Shown: one piece after another, positions 51,877 through 60,082 of the stretch
Numbering within the stretch: position 1 is the stretch's first letter
Layout: each line of letters begins with the position of its first letter
NCBI RefSeq assembly: GCF_014931565.1
Contig: NZ_CP063353.1
Coordinates: forward strand, 2,728,001-2,792,000
Direction: 5' to 3'
Length of the DNA stretch: 64,000 bases
Source: Clostridium sp. 'deep sea'
Lineage (GTDB): Bacteria; Bacillota; UBA994; PWPR01
Position numbers and translations under genes: made by a program
The notes under the pieces: model-generated
The model's input: the letters and a program-made list of their open reading frames with translations, nothing else
The model's database searches: none
Told to the model about the DNA's origin: nothing

Positions 51877-52875
51877 ATGAATGAAATATTGTTAGATGTG
51901 CAAGATTTACGAACTGTTTATAAAACAATTGCTGGCGATATAGTAGCCGTAGATGGGGTTTCTTTTAGAGTTTATAAAGGAGAAACTTTAGCAATAGTAG
52001 GTGAAAGTGGTTCTGGAAAAAGCCAAACTGCATTCTCAATACTAAGATTAATTCCTCAACCACCCGGAAAAATAGAAAAAGGCAGAGTTTTTTTTAAGGG
52101 TAAAAATTTATTAGAGTTAAAAAACGAAGATTTGCAAAAGGTTAGAGGTAACGAAATATCTATTATATTTCAGGAGCCAATGACAAGTTTAAACCCAGTT
52201 CATACAGCAGGAAGGCAAATAGCTGAAGTCCTAGAATTGCATCAGGGGCTAAATAAAAAAAAGGCCTTGCAGAAGGCAGTTGAAATGCTAAAAATAGTGG
52301 GCATTCCAGATCCCCAACAAAGAATTAATGAGTACCCTCATCAGTTGTCGGGTGGCATGCGCCAACGGGTAATGATTGCTATGGCATTGGCCTGTAAACC
52401 AAGCCTCTTAATAGCCGACGAGCCAACTACTGCTTTAGATGTAACTATTCAGGCTCAAATATTAGCAGAGATGCAACGCTTAAAAGATAAATTTACTATG
52501 AGTATTATGTTAATAACCCATGATTTAGGGGTAGTTGCAGGCATGGCAGATAGGGTTGTGGTTATGTATGCTGGTCAGGTTGTAGAGGTCAACGACATAC
52601 GGTCACTGTTTAAAAAGCCAATCCATCCCTATACTATAGGGCTACTTGAATCTATTCCTAAAATGGATCAAGATAATGAATGGCTTGAAGTTATTGATGG
52701 TAATGTGCCCGATCCCCTGCTAATGCCTAAAGGCTGTAGATTTAACCCTAGATGTAAATATGTTACCAAAAAATGTTTAACAGAAATGCCTCCTTTAATA
52801 ACTATAGCTAATGATGTAAGTTATCGATGTTGGTATCCACATAACTTAACAAAGGGAGGTAGTAAAAGTGAGTAG
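51877..52875 (+). CDS. Peptide ABC transporter ATPase (OppD type), operon 2
   Basis: 332 aa. Walker [10 protein letters not shown], signature [15 protein letters not shown], Walker [13 protein letters not shown], switch LITHDLGVV. The C-terminal Cys block is [15 protein letters not shown]...RCWYP. The SD GGGGAGAAG precedes ATG 51877, and the end overlaps the OppF-type gene by 8 bases. Confidence 0.93.
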   Translation: MNEILLDVQDLRTVYKTIAGDIVAVDGVSFRVYKGETLAIVGESGSGKSQTAFSILRLIPQPPGKIEKGRVFFKGKNLLELKNEDLQKVRGNEISIIFQEPMTSLNPVHTAGRQIAEVLELHQGLNKKKALQKAVEMLKIVGIPDPQQRINEYPHQLSGGMRQRVMIAMALACKPSLLIADEPTTALDVTIQAQILAEMQRLKDKFTMSIMLITHDLGVVAGMADRVVVMYAGQVVEVNDIRSLFKKPIHPYTIGLLESIPKMDQDNEWLEVIDGNVPDPLLMPKGCRFNPRCKYVTKKCLTEMPPLITIANDVSYRCWYPHNLTKGGSKSE

Positions 52876-53839
52876 TAATACCCTTTTAGAAGTAAAAAAA
52901 CTTTATAAGTATTTTCCTCAAGGAAAAAATTGGTTTAAAAAAAACACCTCTTTTGTAAAAGCCGTAGATGGGGTCAGTTTTCATGTTAATAAGGGGGAAA
53001 CTTTAGGAGTTGTTGGTGAAAGTGGTTGTGGCAAATCAACTTTGGCACGTACAATACTACGGCTACATAAAGCCACTGGTGGAGAAGTAAAATATAAAAA
53101 TACCAATATAGCAAAGCTAACAAATAAAGAGATGCGACAGTATAGACAACATATGCAAATTATCTTTCAAGACCCTTATTCATCATTAAACCCCCGTTTA
53201 ACTGTTGAGCAAATAATTAAAGAGCCTTTAGATATTCATCATTGGAAAACAAAAAATGAACGAAGCCAGCGTGTTAAGCAACTTATTGAAATAGTAGGGT
53301 TAACTACAAGGCATCTTAAACGTTACCCTCATGAATTTAGCGGTGGCCAAAGGCAGAGAATTGGCATAGCGAGAGCATTAGCTTTACAGCCTGAGCTAGT
53401 AATTTGTGATGAGCCTGTTTCTGCCCTAGATGTTTCAATTCAGTCTCAAATCTTAAATCTGTTAAGAAAATTGCAAATTGAATATAAGCTTACTTATATA
53501 TTTATTGCCCATGATTTAAGTGTAGTTAAACACATTAGTAATCGGGTTGCCGTAATGTACTTAGGTAAAATAGTTGAAATAGCAGCCGCCAAACAACTCT
53601 ATAATAAGCCGACTCACCCCTATACTCAGGCTTTATTGTCTGCGATACCAGAGCCGGATCCCGACCTAAAAAAGCAAAGGATATTGCTGAAGGGTGATGT
53701 TCCTAGTCCCTGTAATCCACCTTCGGGATGTAGGTTTCACACAAGGTGTATGCATTGTATGGATATATGTAAAATGCAAGAGCCAGCTACAGTTGAAATA
53801 GCTAAGAATCACTTTGTATCTTGTCATTTAATTACATAA
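52868..53839 (+). CDS. Peptide ABC transporter ATPase (OppF type), operon 2
   Basis: 323 aa, GTG start after GGGAGG inside the upstream gene. Walker A GESGCGKST, signature FSGGQRQRIGIARAL, Walker B LVICDEPVSALDVS, and the C-terminal Cys motif GCRFHTRCMHCMDIC. It is the last gene of operon 2; no strong terminator is seen before the promoter of the Tet-like gene. Confidence 0.93.
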   Translation: MSSNTLLEVKKLYKYFPQGKNWFKKNTSFVKAVDGVSFHVNKGETLGVVGESGCGKSTLARTILRLHKATGGEVKYKNTNIAKLTNKEMRQYRQHMQIIFQDPYSSLNPRLTVEQIIKEPLDIHHWKTKNERSQRVKQLIEIVGLTTRHLKRYPHEFSGGQRQRIGIARALALQPELVICDEPVSALDVSIQSQILNLLRKLQIEYKLTYIFIAHDLSVVKHISNRVAVMYLGKIVEIAAAKQLYNKPTHPYTQALLSAIPEPDPDLKKQRILLKGDVPSPCNPPSGCRFHTRCMHCMDICKMQEPATVEIAKNHFVSCHLIT

Positions 53840-53864
53840 ATTATATTGAGCTATGATGGTAACG

Positions 53865-53894
53865 TTTACAGATAATAATTAAAGATGATATAAT
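53865..53894 (+). promoter_or_regulatory. Likely promoter of the Tet-like ribosomal protection gene
   Basis: TTTACA (53865-53870) and TATAAT (53889-53894) are separated by 18 bases. It lies about 30 bp before the first short leader ORF and nearly 500 bp before the main start codon. Confidence 0.65.
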
Positions 53895-53924
53895 AATCTA
53901 GAAACATAATAGGAGTGATTTCTT

Positions 53925-53951
53925 ATGAGAAAGGCAAACAGTATTTTATAA
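53925..53951 (+). CDS. Leader peptide MRKANSIL of the Tet-like gene (8 aa)
   Basis: ATG preceded by AGGAG with a 7-base gap; the frame encodes MRKANSIL and stops. Its place at the start of the transcript, ahead of hairpins (53965-54005 and GCTCTTT/AAAGAGC at 54013-54027) and an intrinsic terminator, is that of a regulatory leader peptide, as known upstream of tet(M) and other ribosome-targeted resistance genes. Confidence 0.55.
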   Translation: MRKANSIL

Positions 53952-54112
53952 ATTTTATATTTAACATAAACAGTTTTAAAAGCCTCACATTTGTGATGCT
54001 CTGTTAATGTTGCTCTTTAAAAGAGCTATTATGCTGTAGTGCTTTACTTATAATGATTTCTAGATACTTATTAAACATATATTTATGTTTAGTTAGTTTA
54101 TTAAAAGTCTCT

Positions 54113-54145
54113 AAAGACACAGGGTAATTCTCTGTGTCTTTTTTT
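54113..54145 (+). terminator. Intrinsic terminator inside the leader of the Tet-like gene
   Basis: AAAGACACAG (54113-54122) and CTGTGTCTTT pair around a 9-base loop and run into seven or more T. It lies between the promoter and the gene, so transcription must read through it for expression. That suggests attenuation. Confidence 0.8.
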
Positions 54146-54248
54146 ATTTTTAAAGAAAGTAACGATTTTCTTTACTAGATTATCTAATTGAAATTGTTGT
54201 AAGTAATCAGCTTCAGGTGTTTCAAAAAATTTAAGGAGTGAATATTTT

Positions 54249-54311
54249 ATGTTAAAAACAAAGCTAATAAAAACAGGAAAAGAAACTTGGGTAAAGGATG
54301 ATAATTGGTAA
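54249..54311 (+). CDS. Second leader ORF before the Tet-like gene (20 aa)
   Basis: ATG 54249 is preceded by AAGGAG and encodes MLKTKLIKTGKETWVKDDNW. Its last codons contain the first arm of the switch described at 54295-54363. It could be a leader peptide that places ribosomes over that arm, or a separate small protein. Confidence 0.5.
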   Translation: MLKTKLIKTGKETWVKDDNW

Positions 54312-54363
54312 ACAATTAACAACAAAATAACTTTAATTATCATCCTATAATTAATGGAGGATG
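54295..54363 (+). promoter_or_regulatory. Three-segment RNA switch over the SD of the Tet-like gene
   Basis: Segment 1 AGGATGATAATT (54295-54306, at the end of the 20-codon leader ORF) is perfectly complementary to segment 2 AATTATCATCCT (54335-54346). The CATCCT end of segment 2 can instead pair with segment 3 AGGATG (54358-54363), which includes the SD. A ribosome covering segment 1 would free segment 2 to block the SD; a ribosome stalled earlier would leave the SD open. The complementarity is seen; the control model is inferred. Confidence 0.6.
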
Positions 54364-54366
54364 TTA

Positions 54367-56301
54367 ATGGTAATAAAAAATATTGGAATTTATGCTCATG
54401 TAGATTCAGGCAAAACTACAATTACTGAAAATCTGTTGTATAGTGTGGGGGTTATTAAATCAATAGGTAGAGTAGACTCAGGAAATACCAAAACCGATTC
54501 TATGGAACTAGAGAAAAAAAGAGGTATTTCAATTCAAGCTGCTCCTGTATCTTTTAAAATTAAAGATACAAAAATCAATTTAATTGATACCCCCGGCCAT
54601 GCAGATTTTGTGGCAGAAGTTGAGCGCTCTATGAATGTATTAGATGGTGCTATATTAGTAATATCAGCTAAAGAGGCAGTGCAGTCTCATACCTGTTTAT
54701 TGTTTGAAGCCCTAAACAGAATGAGTATACCCACAATTATCTTTGTTAATAAAATAGATAGAATTGGGGTAGATATCTCTTATGTATTAAAGGATATTAA
54801 AGAGAACTTAAGCAAAAAGACTTTGCCAATTCAAACAGTAAAGAGGGTGGCAAATAAACGCTGTTTTGTAAGCGAATTATTTAATTATGACTGCTTAAAA
54901 ACAGTAGAGTTTCTAGCAGATTATAATGATGTAATGTTAAAAAACATTATTGAGGGAATTGAAACCAGTAAGGATTTAATAAGGTCTACTATAATAAAGC
55001 TTACAAAAAATAATACTATATACCCAATATTGTTTGGTAGCGCATTACATGGTATTGGTATTAGTGAGCTAAAAACCGCTATAGAGCTATTACTTCCTAA
55101 TAGCTTGCGTGCTACAGAGCAGGATTCCAGCGGAGTTGTATTTAAGATTAAACGCAATAAAAATAATGAACGTAAAATATATATTAGGCAGTATACAGGA
55201 AGTTTACAGGTTAGAGATTATGTTAATGGTGAAAAAATAACTAAAATAGAAAACTTAATAGCTGGCAAAGAAGTTGCCAAAGATAACATAAAGTCAGGTG
55301 ATATAGGTATTATTTATGGTGTTAATAGTTTTAGAGTTGGAGACAGCTTTGGTTCTTTAAGTAAAAAACTAAATGCTAAGTTAGCAACCCCAACTGTTAA
55401 GGTGGAGATAAAACCAATTAACACCCAAAAAAGACATAGCCTGTTAAAAGCTTTAGTGATTATTTCAGAAGAAGATCCCTTTTTACAGTACGAAATAAGT
55501 GAAATAGAACACTCTATTTTTTTAAGTATTTTTGGGGAGATTCAAATGGAAATTATTGAGTATAGGTTATGGCATGAGTTTTCCATTAAAGTTGAGTTTA
55601 GTGATGCTAAAACGATTTATAAAGAAGCGCCTATTGGTACAGGATATGCAGTAATGCGAAAATATAGCAAAGGAAATCCCTTTTATGCTACAGTTGGCAT
55701 AAAGGTAGAACCAGCAAAACTGGGTAGTGGCGTAGAGTTTGTATCACAAGTTCCTACAGGTCATTTGCCTCAAACTTTTCAAAATGGCATAGTAGATGGC
55801 ATAAATCATTATAAAACACAGGGTTTAAAAGGTTGGGAGCTTAATGACATAAAAATATGTTTAGTAGATGGAGATTACTGTAGCGTTAATAGTACTCCTG
55901 CCGATTTTAGAAATTTAACACCTATGGTTTTATTAGAAGCAGTAGCAAATGCCCAAACTAAACTTCAATGGCCTTTATTTAGCTTTAAGCTAAAGGTGCC
56001 TTTTTTTGCAATTGGCAAAGCTGTTGCTGATTTAGCCAGAATGAAAGCAGAGTTTAATAACCCTAAACTAATGGAAAATTATTATCTTATTGAGGGAACT
56101 ATACCAGCTGATTTATGTGGCAAATACGACCTAGAGGTGCGATCATACACAGCAGGAAAAGGTGTATTTATAACTAAATATTATCTTTATGCAGATGCAC
56201 CAACCGATATAAAACATACCAGAATTAAAACTAAAGTTGATCCACTTAATAAAACTAGGTATATTTTATCCAAACGTGGAGCACTAAATAACCATTATTA
56301 A
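54367..56301 (+). CDS. Tet(M)-like ribosomal protection GTPase (EF-G family)
   Basis: 644 aa, close to the 639 of Tet(M). G motifs: AHVDSGKTTITENLL, KKRGISIQ (switch I), DTPGHADF, NKIDRIG, and a G5-like GSALHG. The domain-IV loop that reaches the decoding site reads SVNSTPADFRNL, matching the STPADFR motif of tetracycline ribosomal protection proteins, and the C-terminal part also follows that family. It is therefore likely to dislodge tetracycline-like drugs from ribosomes, though overall similarity to known Tet proteins is only moderate and a housekeeping role is possible. ATG 54367 has GGAGG six bases upstream; ATG 54361 abuts that SD. Confidence 0.88.
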   Translation: MVIKNIGIYAHVDSGKTTITENLLYSVGVIKSIGRVDSGNTKTDSMELEKKRGISIQAAPVSFKIKDTKINLIDTPGHADFVAEVERSMNVLDGAILVISAKEAVQSHTCLLFEALNRMSIPTIIFVNKIDRIGVDISYVLKDIKENLSKKTLPIQTVKRVANKRCFVSELFNYDCLKTVEFLADYNDVMLKNIIEGIETSKDLIRSTIIKLTKNNTIYPILFGSALHGIGISELKTAIELLLPNSLRATEQDSSGVVFKIKRNKNNERKIYIRQYTGSLQVRDYVNGEKITKIENLIAGKEVAKDNIKSGDIGIIYGVNSFRVGDSFGSLSKKLNAKLATPTVKVEIKPINTQKRHSLLKALVIISEEDPFLQYEISEIEHSIFLSIFGEIQMEIIEYRLWHEFSIKVEFSDAKTIYKEAPIGTGYAVMRKYSKGNPFYATVGIKVEPAKLGSGVEFVSQVPTGHLPQTFQNGIVDGINHYKTQGLKGWELNDIKICLVDGDYCSVNSTPADFRNLTPMVLLEAVANAQTKLQWPLFSFKLKVPFFAIGKAVADLARMKAEFNNPKLMENYYLIEGTIPADLCGKYDLEVRSYTAGKGVFITKYYLYADAPTDIKHTRIKTKVDPLNKTRYILSKRGALNNHY

Positions 56302-56373
56302 AAATACAGTATATACAGAAATAAATATATATGTTACTCTTAATACATTAAAAGTTAAAAGGGGGTGTGAACA

Positions 56374-56460
56374 ATGTGCGTATTAAAAACTATTGTAATA
56401 ACTAACGTGCATTTTAACATACAATTAAATAAATGTTCACAGCCTTTTGTAATAAATTAA
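56374..56460 (+). CDS. Possible 28-residue peptide inside a long hairpin
   Basis: ATG 56374 follows GGGGGTG. The peptide begins MCVLKTIVITNVHFNIQLNK and contains two Cys. Arms AAAAGG+TGTGAACA (56357-56373) and TGTTCACA+CCTTTT (56434-56448) can pair and would hide the SD. It could be a leader peptide for the genes at 56984 onward or a free-standing small gene; no family is recognised. Confidence 0.3.
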   Translation: MCVLKTIVITNVHFNIQLNKCSQPFVIN

Positions 56461-56528
56461 GTCTAACTATTATTTACTTAATCTTTAATGAGGCTGTGTA
56501 AGTAGCCTATAACTAAAACTATAAAACG

Positions 56529-56568
56529 AATGGGTTTTGCTAATAGGCAAAACCCACTTTTGTTTTGT
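56529..56568 (+). terminator. Terminator-like hairpin after the 28-codon ORF
   Basis: TGGGTTTTGC (56531-56540) pairs perfectly with GCAAAACCCA (56547-56556), followed by CTTTTGTTTTGTT. It separates the small ORF from the structured stretch downstream. Confidence 0.75.
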
Positions 56569-56629
56569 TGGCTTTAGCCAGTTAAGGTAGTACATTCAGT
56601 AATCTATTTATCTTTTACACTTTTTAAAA

Positions 56630-56965
56630 AACATGAATGGACTATTGATGAAGGTGCTGAGGCACGGAATTGACGGTCAGCAATGATACCTTCTTTTCTC
56701 TTCGTGTGCTTTGTGGTTAAACAAAGAACGTAACAATTGAGAAAAGATATACTTGAGCGATAGCAGCTGACAATATAGTCTTAAGACAACTGCTAAGCTT
56801 TATAGGAAGAACCTGTTACTACTACATTTAGAATGCAGTTTAAACGGTTAAAGACAATGTGGCTTGAACATAGTGAAAGTTAGTGTCTTGAGGCGCTTGT
56901 CGGTATCAACCCCTTATAGGGGTAGTGTAAACCACTTTAACGGGTGGTCCTAATTAAAAAAAAGA
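56630..56965 (+). ncRNA. Candidate structured RNA, class not recognised
   Basis: About 335 bp without an ORF, with a higher G+C content than its surroundings and a chain of local pairings: GAAGGT/ACCTTC with inner GCTGA/TCAGC; TTTTCTC/GAGAAAA with inner CTTTGT/ACAAAG; TAGCAG/CTGCTA with GTCTTAAGAC inside; AAGACA/TGTCTT; ACCCC/GGGGT; ACCAC/GTGGT. This order of nested stems is what a large riboregulator or a mobile-element RNA would show. It ends about 20 bp before the SD and start of the GNAT gene. I do not recognise T-box, RNase P, tmRNA or SRP RNA signatures. Confidence 0.45.
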
Positions 56966-56983
56966 TAAAAAGGAATAATATAA

Positions 56984-57778
56984 ATGATAGAAATTAAATA
57001 TAACCAAAAAAACTTAAAAAATAATTATACTTCATTAAAAAGGGATTTTATCTTTGATTCAATATTTCAAGGCTTAACTCCAGCTAAGGTTTATGTTAAT
57101 AACAATAATGATAACTGTTTATCAATAGTTCAAGAGGGAGTGGCTTATTACTTTGGTGGTTTTAGTAAAAATGAATCTGAATACCAAGCGGTTATTGATT
57201 TTTATATTAATACCTTAGTAGAAAAAAGAACCCATAAATATCATATAGCTAAAATATTCTTTAGCTCTTTAAAATGGAAAAACTTATTGTTAAGTAAATT
57301 AAGTAGTTATAATATAAAATTGGTTAATTACAATTTATATCAACACAGTTTAGAAAATATACCAAAGCAACAGGCCTGTAACTATAATATTGTAGCTATA
57401 GATAAACAATTACTACAAAAAGAATTAAAACATAAAGCTGGTTTAGTAGCAGAACTTAACTACATGTGGGGATCAGTAGCAGGTTTTTTAAATAATGGCT
57501 TTGGCTCATGTACTGTAGACAATCAGACGATTACTGGCTGGTGTACTGCAGAGTATGTTAGTGATAAAAACTGTGGTATAGGTATAGAAACAGTAGAGCA
57601 ATATCAAAAACAAGGTATAGCCTATAATAATGCCTGTAATCTGTTAAAGATGTGTAAAGAAAAAAAACTCACTGCTCATTGGGATTGCTGGGATAGTAAC
57701 ATGGGCTCAGTGAAAACAGCTGAGAAATGTGGTTTTAACAAAATTTTAAGCTATAAGATAATATTTTTGAAGTACTAA
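56984..57778 (+). CDS. GNAT family acetyltransferase (two-part GNAT_acetyltran type)
   Basis: 264 aa. The C-terminal ~130 residues hold the GNAT core: ITGWCTAEYVSDKNCGIGIE, then EQYQKQGIAYNNACNLL (acetyl-CoA loop QKQGIA), then HWDCWDSNMGSVKTAEKCGF. The N-terminal half is a separate domain, as in the PF12746-type group. The substrate is unknown. The SD AAAAGG lies upstream of ATG 56984. It is first of three genes for transfer or phosphate enzymes downstream of the Tet-like gene; a hairpin at 57810 separates it from the next. Confidence 0.83.
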   Translation: MIEIKYNQKNLKNNYTSLKRDFIFDSIFQGLTPAKVYVNNNNDNCLSIVQEGVAYYFGGFSKNESEYQAVIDFYINTLVEKRTHKYHIAKIFFSSLKWKNLLLSKLSSYNIKLVNYNLYQHSLENIPKQQACNYNIVAIDKQLLQKELKHKAGLVAELNYMWGSVAGFLNNGFGSCTVDNQTITGWCTAEYVSDKNCGIGIETVEQYQKQGIAYNNACNLLKMCKEKKLTAHWDCWDSNMGSVKTAEKCGFNKILSYKIIFLKY

Positions 57779-57809
57779 AATAATTTAAAATCAAGATTTA
57801 ATTACAGTA

Positions 57810-57856
57810 TTTAGCATAAACAGACCAATTTACTTACTGTTTATGCTAAACTTATT
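57810..57856 (+). terminator. Perfect hairpin between the GNAT and HAD-kinase genes
   Basis: TTTAGCATAAACAG (57810-57823) and CTGTTTATGCTAAA (57837-57850) form a perfect 14-bp stem, followed by CTTATTTT. It is probably a terminator or partial terminator. Confidence 0.7.
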
Positions 57857-57880
57857 TTAAAACAAGAAAGGTAGCGATAA

Positions 57881-59173
57881 ATGAAAAAACTAATTATATT
57901 TGATTTAGATGGAACCCTTTATAAAACTGATACTGTCTTATTAAAAGCTATTGAAAAGGCCTTTAATGACATGCATTTAAGCTCTCCAGACAAGAATAAT
58001 ATTTTAAAATTAATAGGTGAAAAATCTGAGGACTTTTTTAATAAGTTGTTAAATGGTTATGAAAACATAAATAAGCAAAAGATAATTGAAAAAATTAGCT
58101 ATTATGAAAAAGAACTGCTAAAAGAACATGGAGAGCTTTATTTAAATACTATTAGCACCCTTAGAAAATTAAAGGGAAATGATTACCAGTTGGCTCTATG
58201 CTCTAATGGGAGCAAAGAATATGTTGAGAAGATTTTATATGCACATCATATTAAAGAGCTATTTTCTGTTATTAAACATAAACAAATTAACAAAAGCAAA
58301 TCAGATCAGGTAAAAGAGATAGCTATTAATCTTAATACTGAGTTTGTAATAGTTGTGGGGGATAGTTATCACGACATACAAGCAGCTGTAGACAACAATT
58401 TTATAAGTGTGGCAGCCAATTATGGATACCAACTTGGTAGTGAAGTAAATGCTGATTTTGGTATAAATGAAATATCGGAGCTATTTCCCTTAGTATGTAA
58501 ACTTGAAATAGCTTATAACATTGAAGCTAGGCTTCTAAAATTACCCCAAAATCAAAGTAAAGTAATAGGTATTAATGGTGTAGATACAAGTGGAAAAACT
58601 ACTTTTGCTAGGTTTTTAGTTAAATTTTTAACAAATAAAAATTATAAAGTTCAAAGTATTGGTATTGATGAGTTTCATAACGCCAGTAAGAAACGTAATA
58701 GTGGAAATAATCCTATTGATAGCTATATTGATAATGCCTTTAACCTTGATTTGCTTAAAGAGGAAATACTTCAGCCCCTTAAAAATAAACAAGTAGTTAA
58801 AAAGCAGTTAAAACTATTGGATTTAGATTCTGACCTATATACGAATGTTAAAGATATAGACATAGATATGAATACAATAGTGATTATTGAGGGTGTGCTT
58901 TTATATAGAGAACCTATAGAAGAATATCTCAATATCAAGATTTACATAGATATATCATTCAACGAGGTGTTAAAAAGAGCTGAAATAAGAGATGTACCTA
59001 AATATGGAGTAAAGTTTTTAGCTAAATATAAAAATAAGTATATTCCTATTCAAAAAAAATACCTTAAAAAATACAAACCCAAACACAAAAGTGACTTTAT
59101 TATAGATAACAATAATTTTAATGAACCAAAACTAATAAAATATAAGGCAAATAATGAAAATACTAAAAGATGA
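57881..59173 (+). CDS. HAD-family phosphatase fused to a uridine-kinase-like P-loop kinase
   Basis: 430 aa in two domains. Residues 1-~205 are a HAD hydrolase of the phosphoglycolate phosphatase type: FDLDGTLYKTD (nucleophile Asp), LALCSNGSKEYV, KSKSDQVKEI (Lys), VVGDSYHDIQAA (acidic motif). From residue ~225 the chain is a P-loop kinase: GINGVDTSGKTTFARFL (Walker A), GIDEFHNASKKR, IVIIEGVLLYRE, and RAEIRDVPKYG (lid), like uridine kinases. Phosphatase and kinase in one chain could act one after the other on a sugar or nucleoside. Its end overlaps the APH-like gene by 20 bases. Confidence 0.87.
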   Translation: MKKLIIFDLDGTLYKTDTVLLKAIEKAFNDMHLSSPDKNNILKLIGEKSEDFFNKLLNGYENINKQKIIEKISYYEKELLKEHGELYLNTISTLRKLKGNDYQLALCSNGSKEYVEKILYAHHIKELFSVIKHKQINKSKSDQVKEIAINLNTEFVIVVGDSYHDIQAAVDNNFISVAANYGYQLGSEVNADFGINEISELFPLVCKLEIAYNIEARLLKLPQNQSKVIGINGVDTSGKTTFARFLVKFLTNKNYKVQSIGIDEFHNASKKRNSGNNPIDSYIDNAFNLDLLKEEILQPLKNKQVVKKQLKLLDLDSDLYTNVKDIDIDMNTIVIIEGVLLYREPIEEYLNIKIYIDISFNEVLKRAEIRDVPKYGVKFLAKYKNKYIPIQKKYLKKYKPKHKSDFIIDNNNFNEPKLIKYKANNENTKR

Positions 59174-60059
59174 ATATAATGTACAAAATATAACTTCAAT
59201 AACTAAGCCCAATACAGGAAGTGGTAATACCTTATTAATAGCAACAGTTAGCGGTAAGTATGTATTAAAAAAGAATGAAAGAGATGACTATGTAGCAGTT
59301 TATAATAAGGCTCAAAAACATTTAACTAAAAAGGGTTTTAGGCAAAGTAAAATAGTATTAACTAAAGATAAAAAGCTAAAAACAGCTAACAACTATGTTT
59401 TATATGAGATGATAGCTGGTCAAACCATAACAGACTTTAATAATAAACAACTTAAAAATGCTTTGCAATATCTCAAACATTATAATATTGCTTTAAAGAG
59501 CCTTGATTTTTGTGAGAGTGAAATTAAACAGGTAAATAATTGGGATTTGGCTAAATCACTTAACTATATGCTAAACATTTTTAGAAAAGAGCTTAATTTT
59601 TACCTAAACAAACAAGAAACTCAGGATATTTTAATAAGCGCTTTAGATTATTTAGCATTCCATAAACAGCTTTTAGCTAATAGCCAAAAACAACTAATCC
59701 ATAGTGATTTAGGTATAGATAATTTTTTATTTAATGAAGATGAAGTAGTATCAATAATCGACTTTACTCCAGAGTATGAACATGAATATTATTCGTTATG
59801 TCAATTTTATTATTGGAACTTTTTATATAAAGAAAATGACTATAATCACGATAGTGTTAATAAGGTACTTTTCCTTTATTTAAACAGCCAAATAAAAAAT
59901 CAAAATAAGCTATTATTTAATGTGCTTTTATTAAAGGCTTGTTTATTTAGGGTGATTGGTCCATTATTGAATAGTAAAAATGAAGAACCTTCAGCTGGTC
60001 TTAATAAAAGAATTAAGCTAATAGACAAGGTACTGCAAAAAATAAAACTCATAAAATAA
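59154..60059 (+). CDS. APH/choline-kinase-like phosphotransferase
   Basis: 301 aa with the protein-kinase-like fold of aminoglycoside phosphotransferases. KYVLKKNERDDY carries the ATP-binding Lys, LIHSDLGIDNFLF the catalytic HxDxxxxN motif, and VSIIDFTPEYEHEY the metal-binding Asp. The family phosphorylates antibiotics, choline, homoserine or sugars, and the substrate here is open. The SD AAGG lies inside the end of the HAD-kinase gene, so the two are translationally coupled. Confidence 0.83.
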   Translation: MKILKDEYNVQNITSITKPNTGSGNTLLIATVSGKYVLKKNERDDYVAVYNKAQKHLTKKGFRQSKIVLTKDKKLKTANNYVLYEMIAGQTITDFNNKQLKNALQYLKHYNIALKSLDFCESEIKQVNNWDLAKSLNYMLNIFRKELNFYLNKQETQDILISALDYLAFHKQLLANSQKQLIHSDLGIDNFLFNEDEVVSIIDFTPEYEHEYYSLCQFYYWNFLYKENDYNHDSVNKVLFLYLNSQIKNQNKLLFNVLLLKACLFRVIGPLLNSKNEEPSAGLNKRIKLIDKVLQKIKLIK

Positions 60060-60082
60060 TAAGTGCTGTAAGGAAGATATTC

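Noticed and set aside
56635-56790. Group I intron (GACTA near 56640 and ATATAGTC near 56775 resemble the R and S core elements)
   Set aside because: The P and Q elements and the P3/P8 core are not visible and there is no interrupted host gene. The match is too short to claim.
56930-56955. GGGTGGTCC as a T-box antiterminator motif
   Set aside because: The T-box consensus AGGGTGGNACCGCG is not matched beyond GGGTGG, there is no specifier loop or terminator, and the downstream genes are not amino-acid related.
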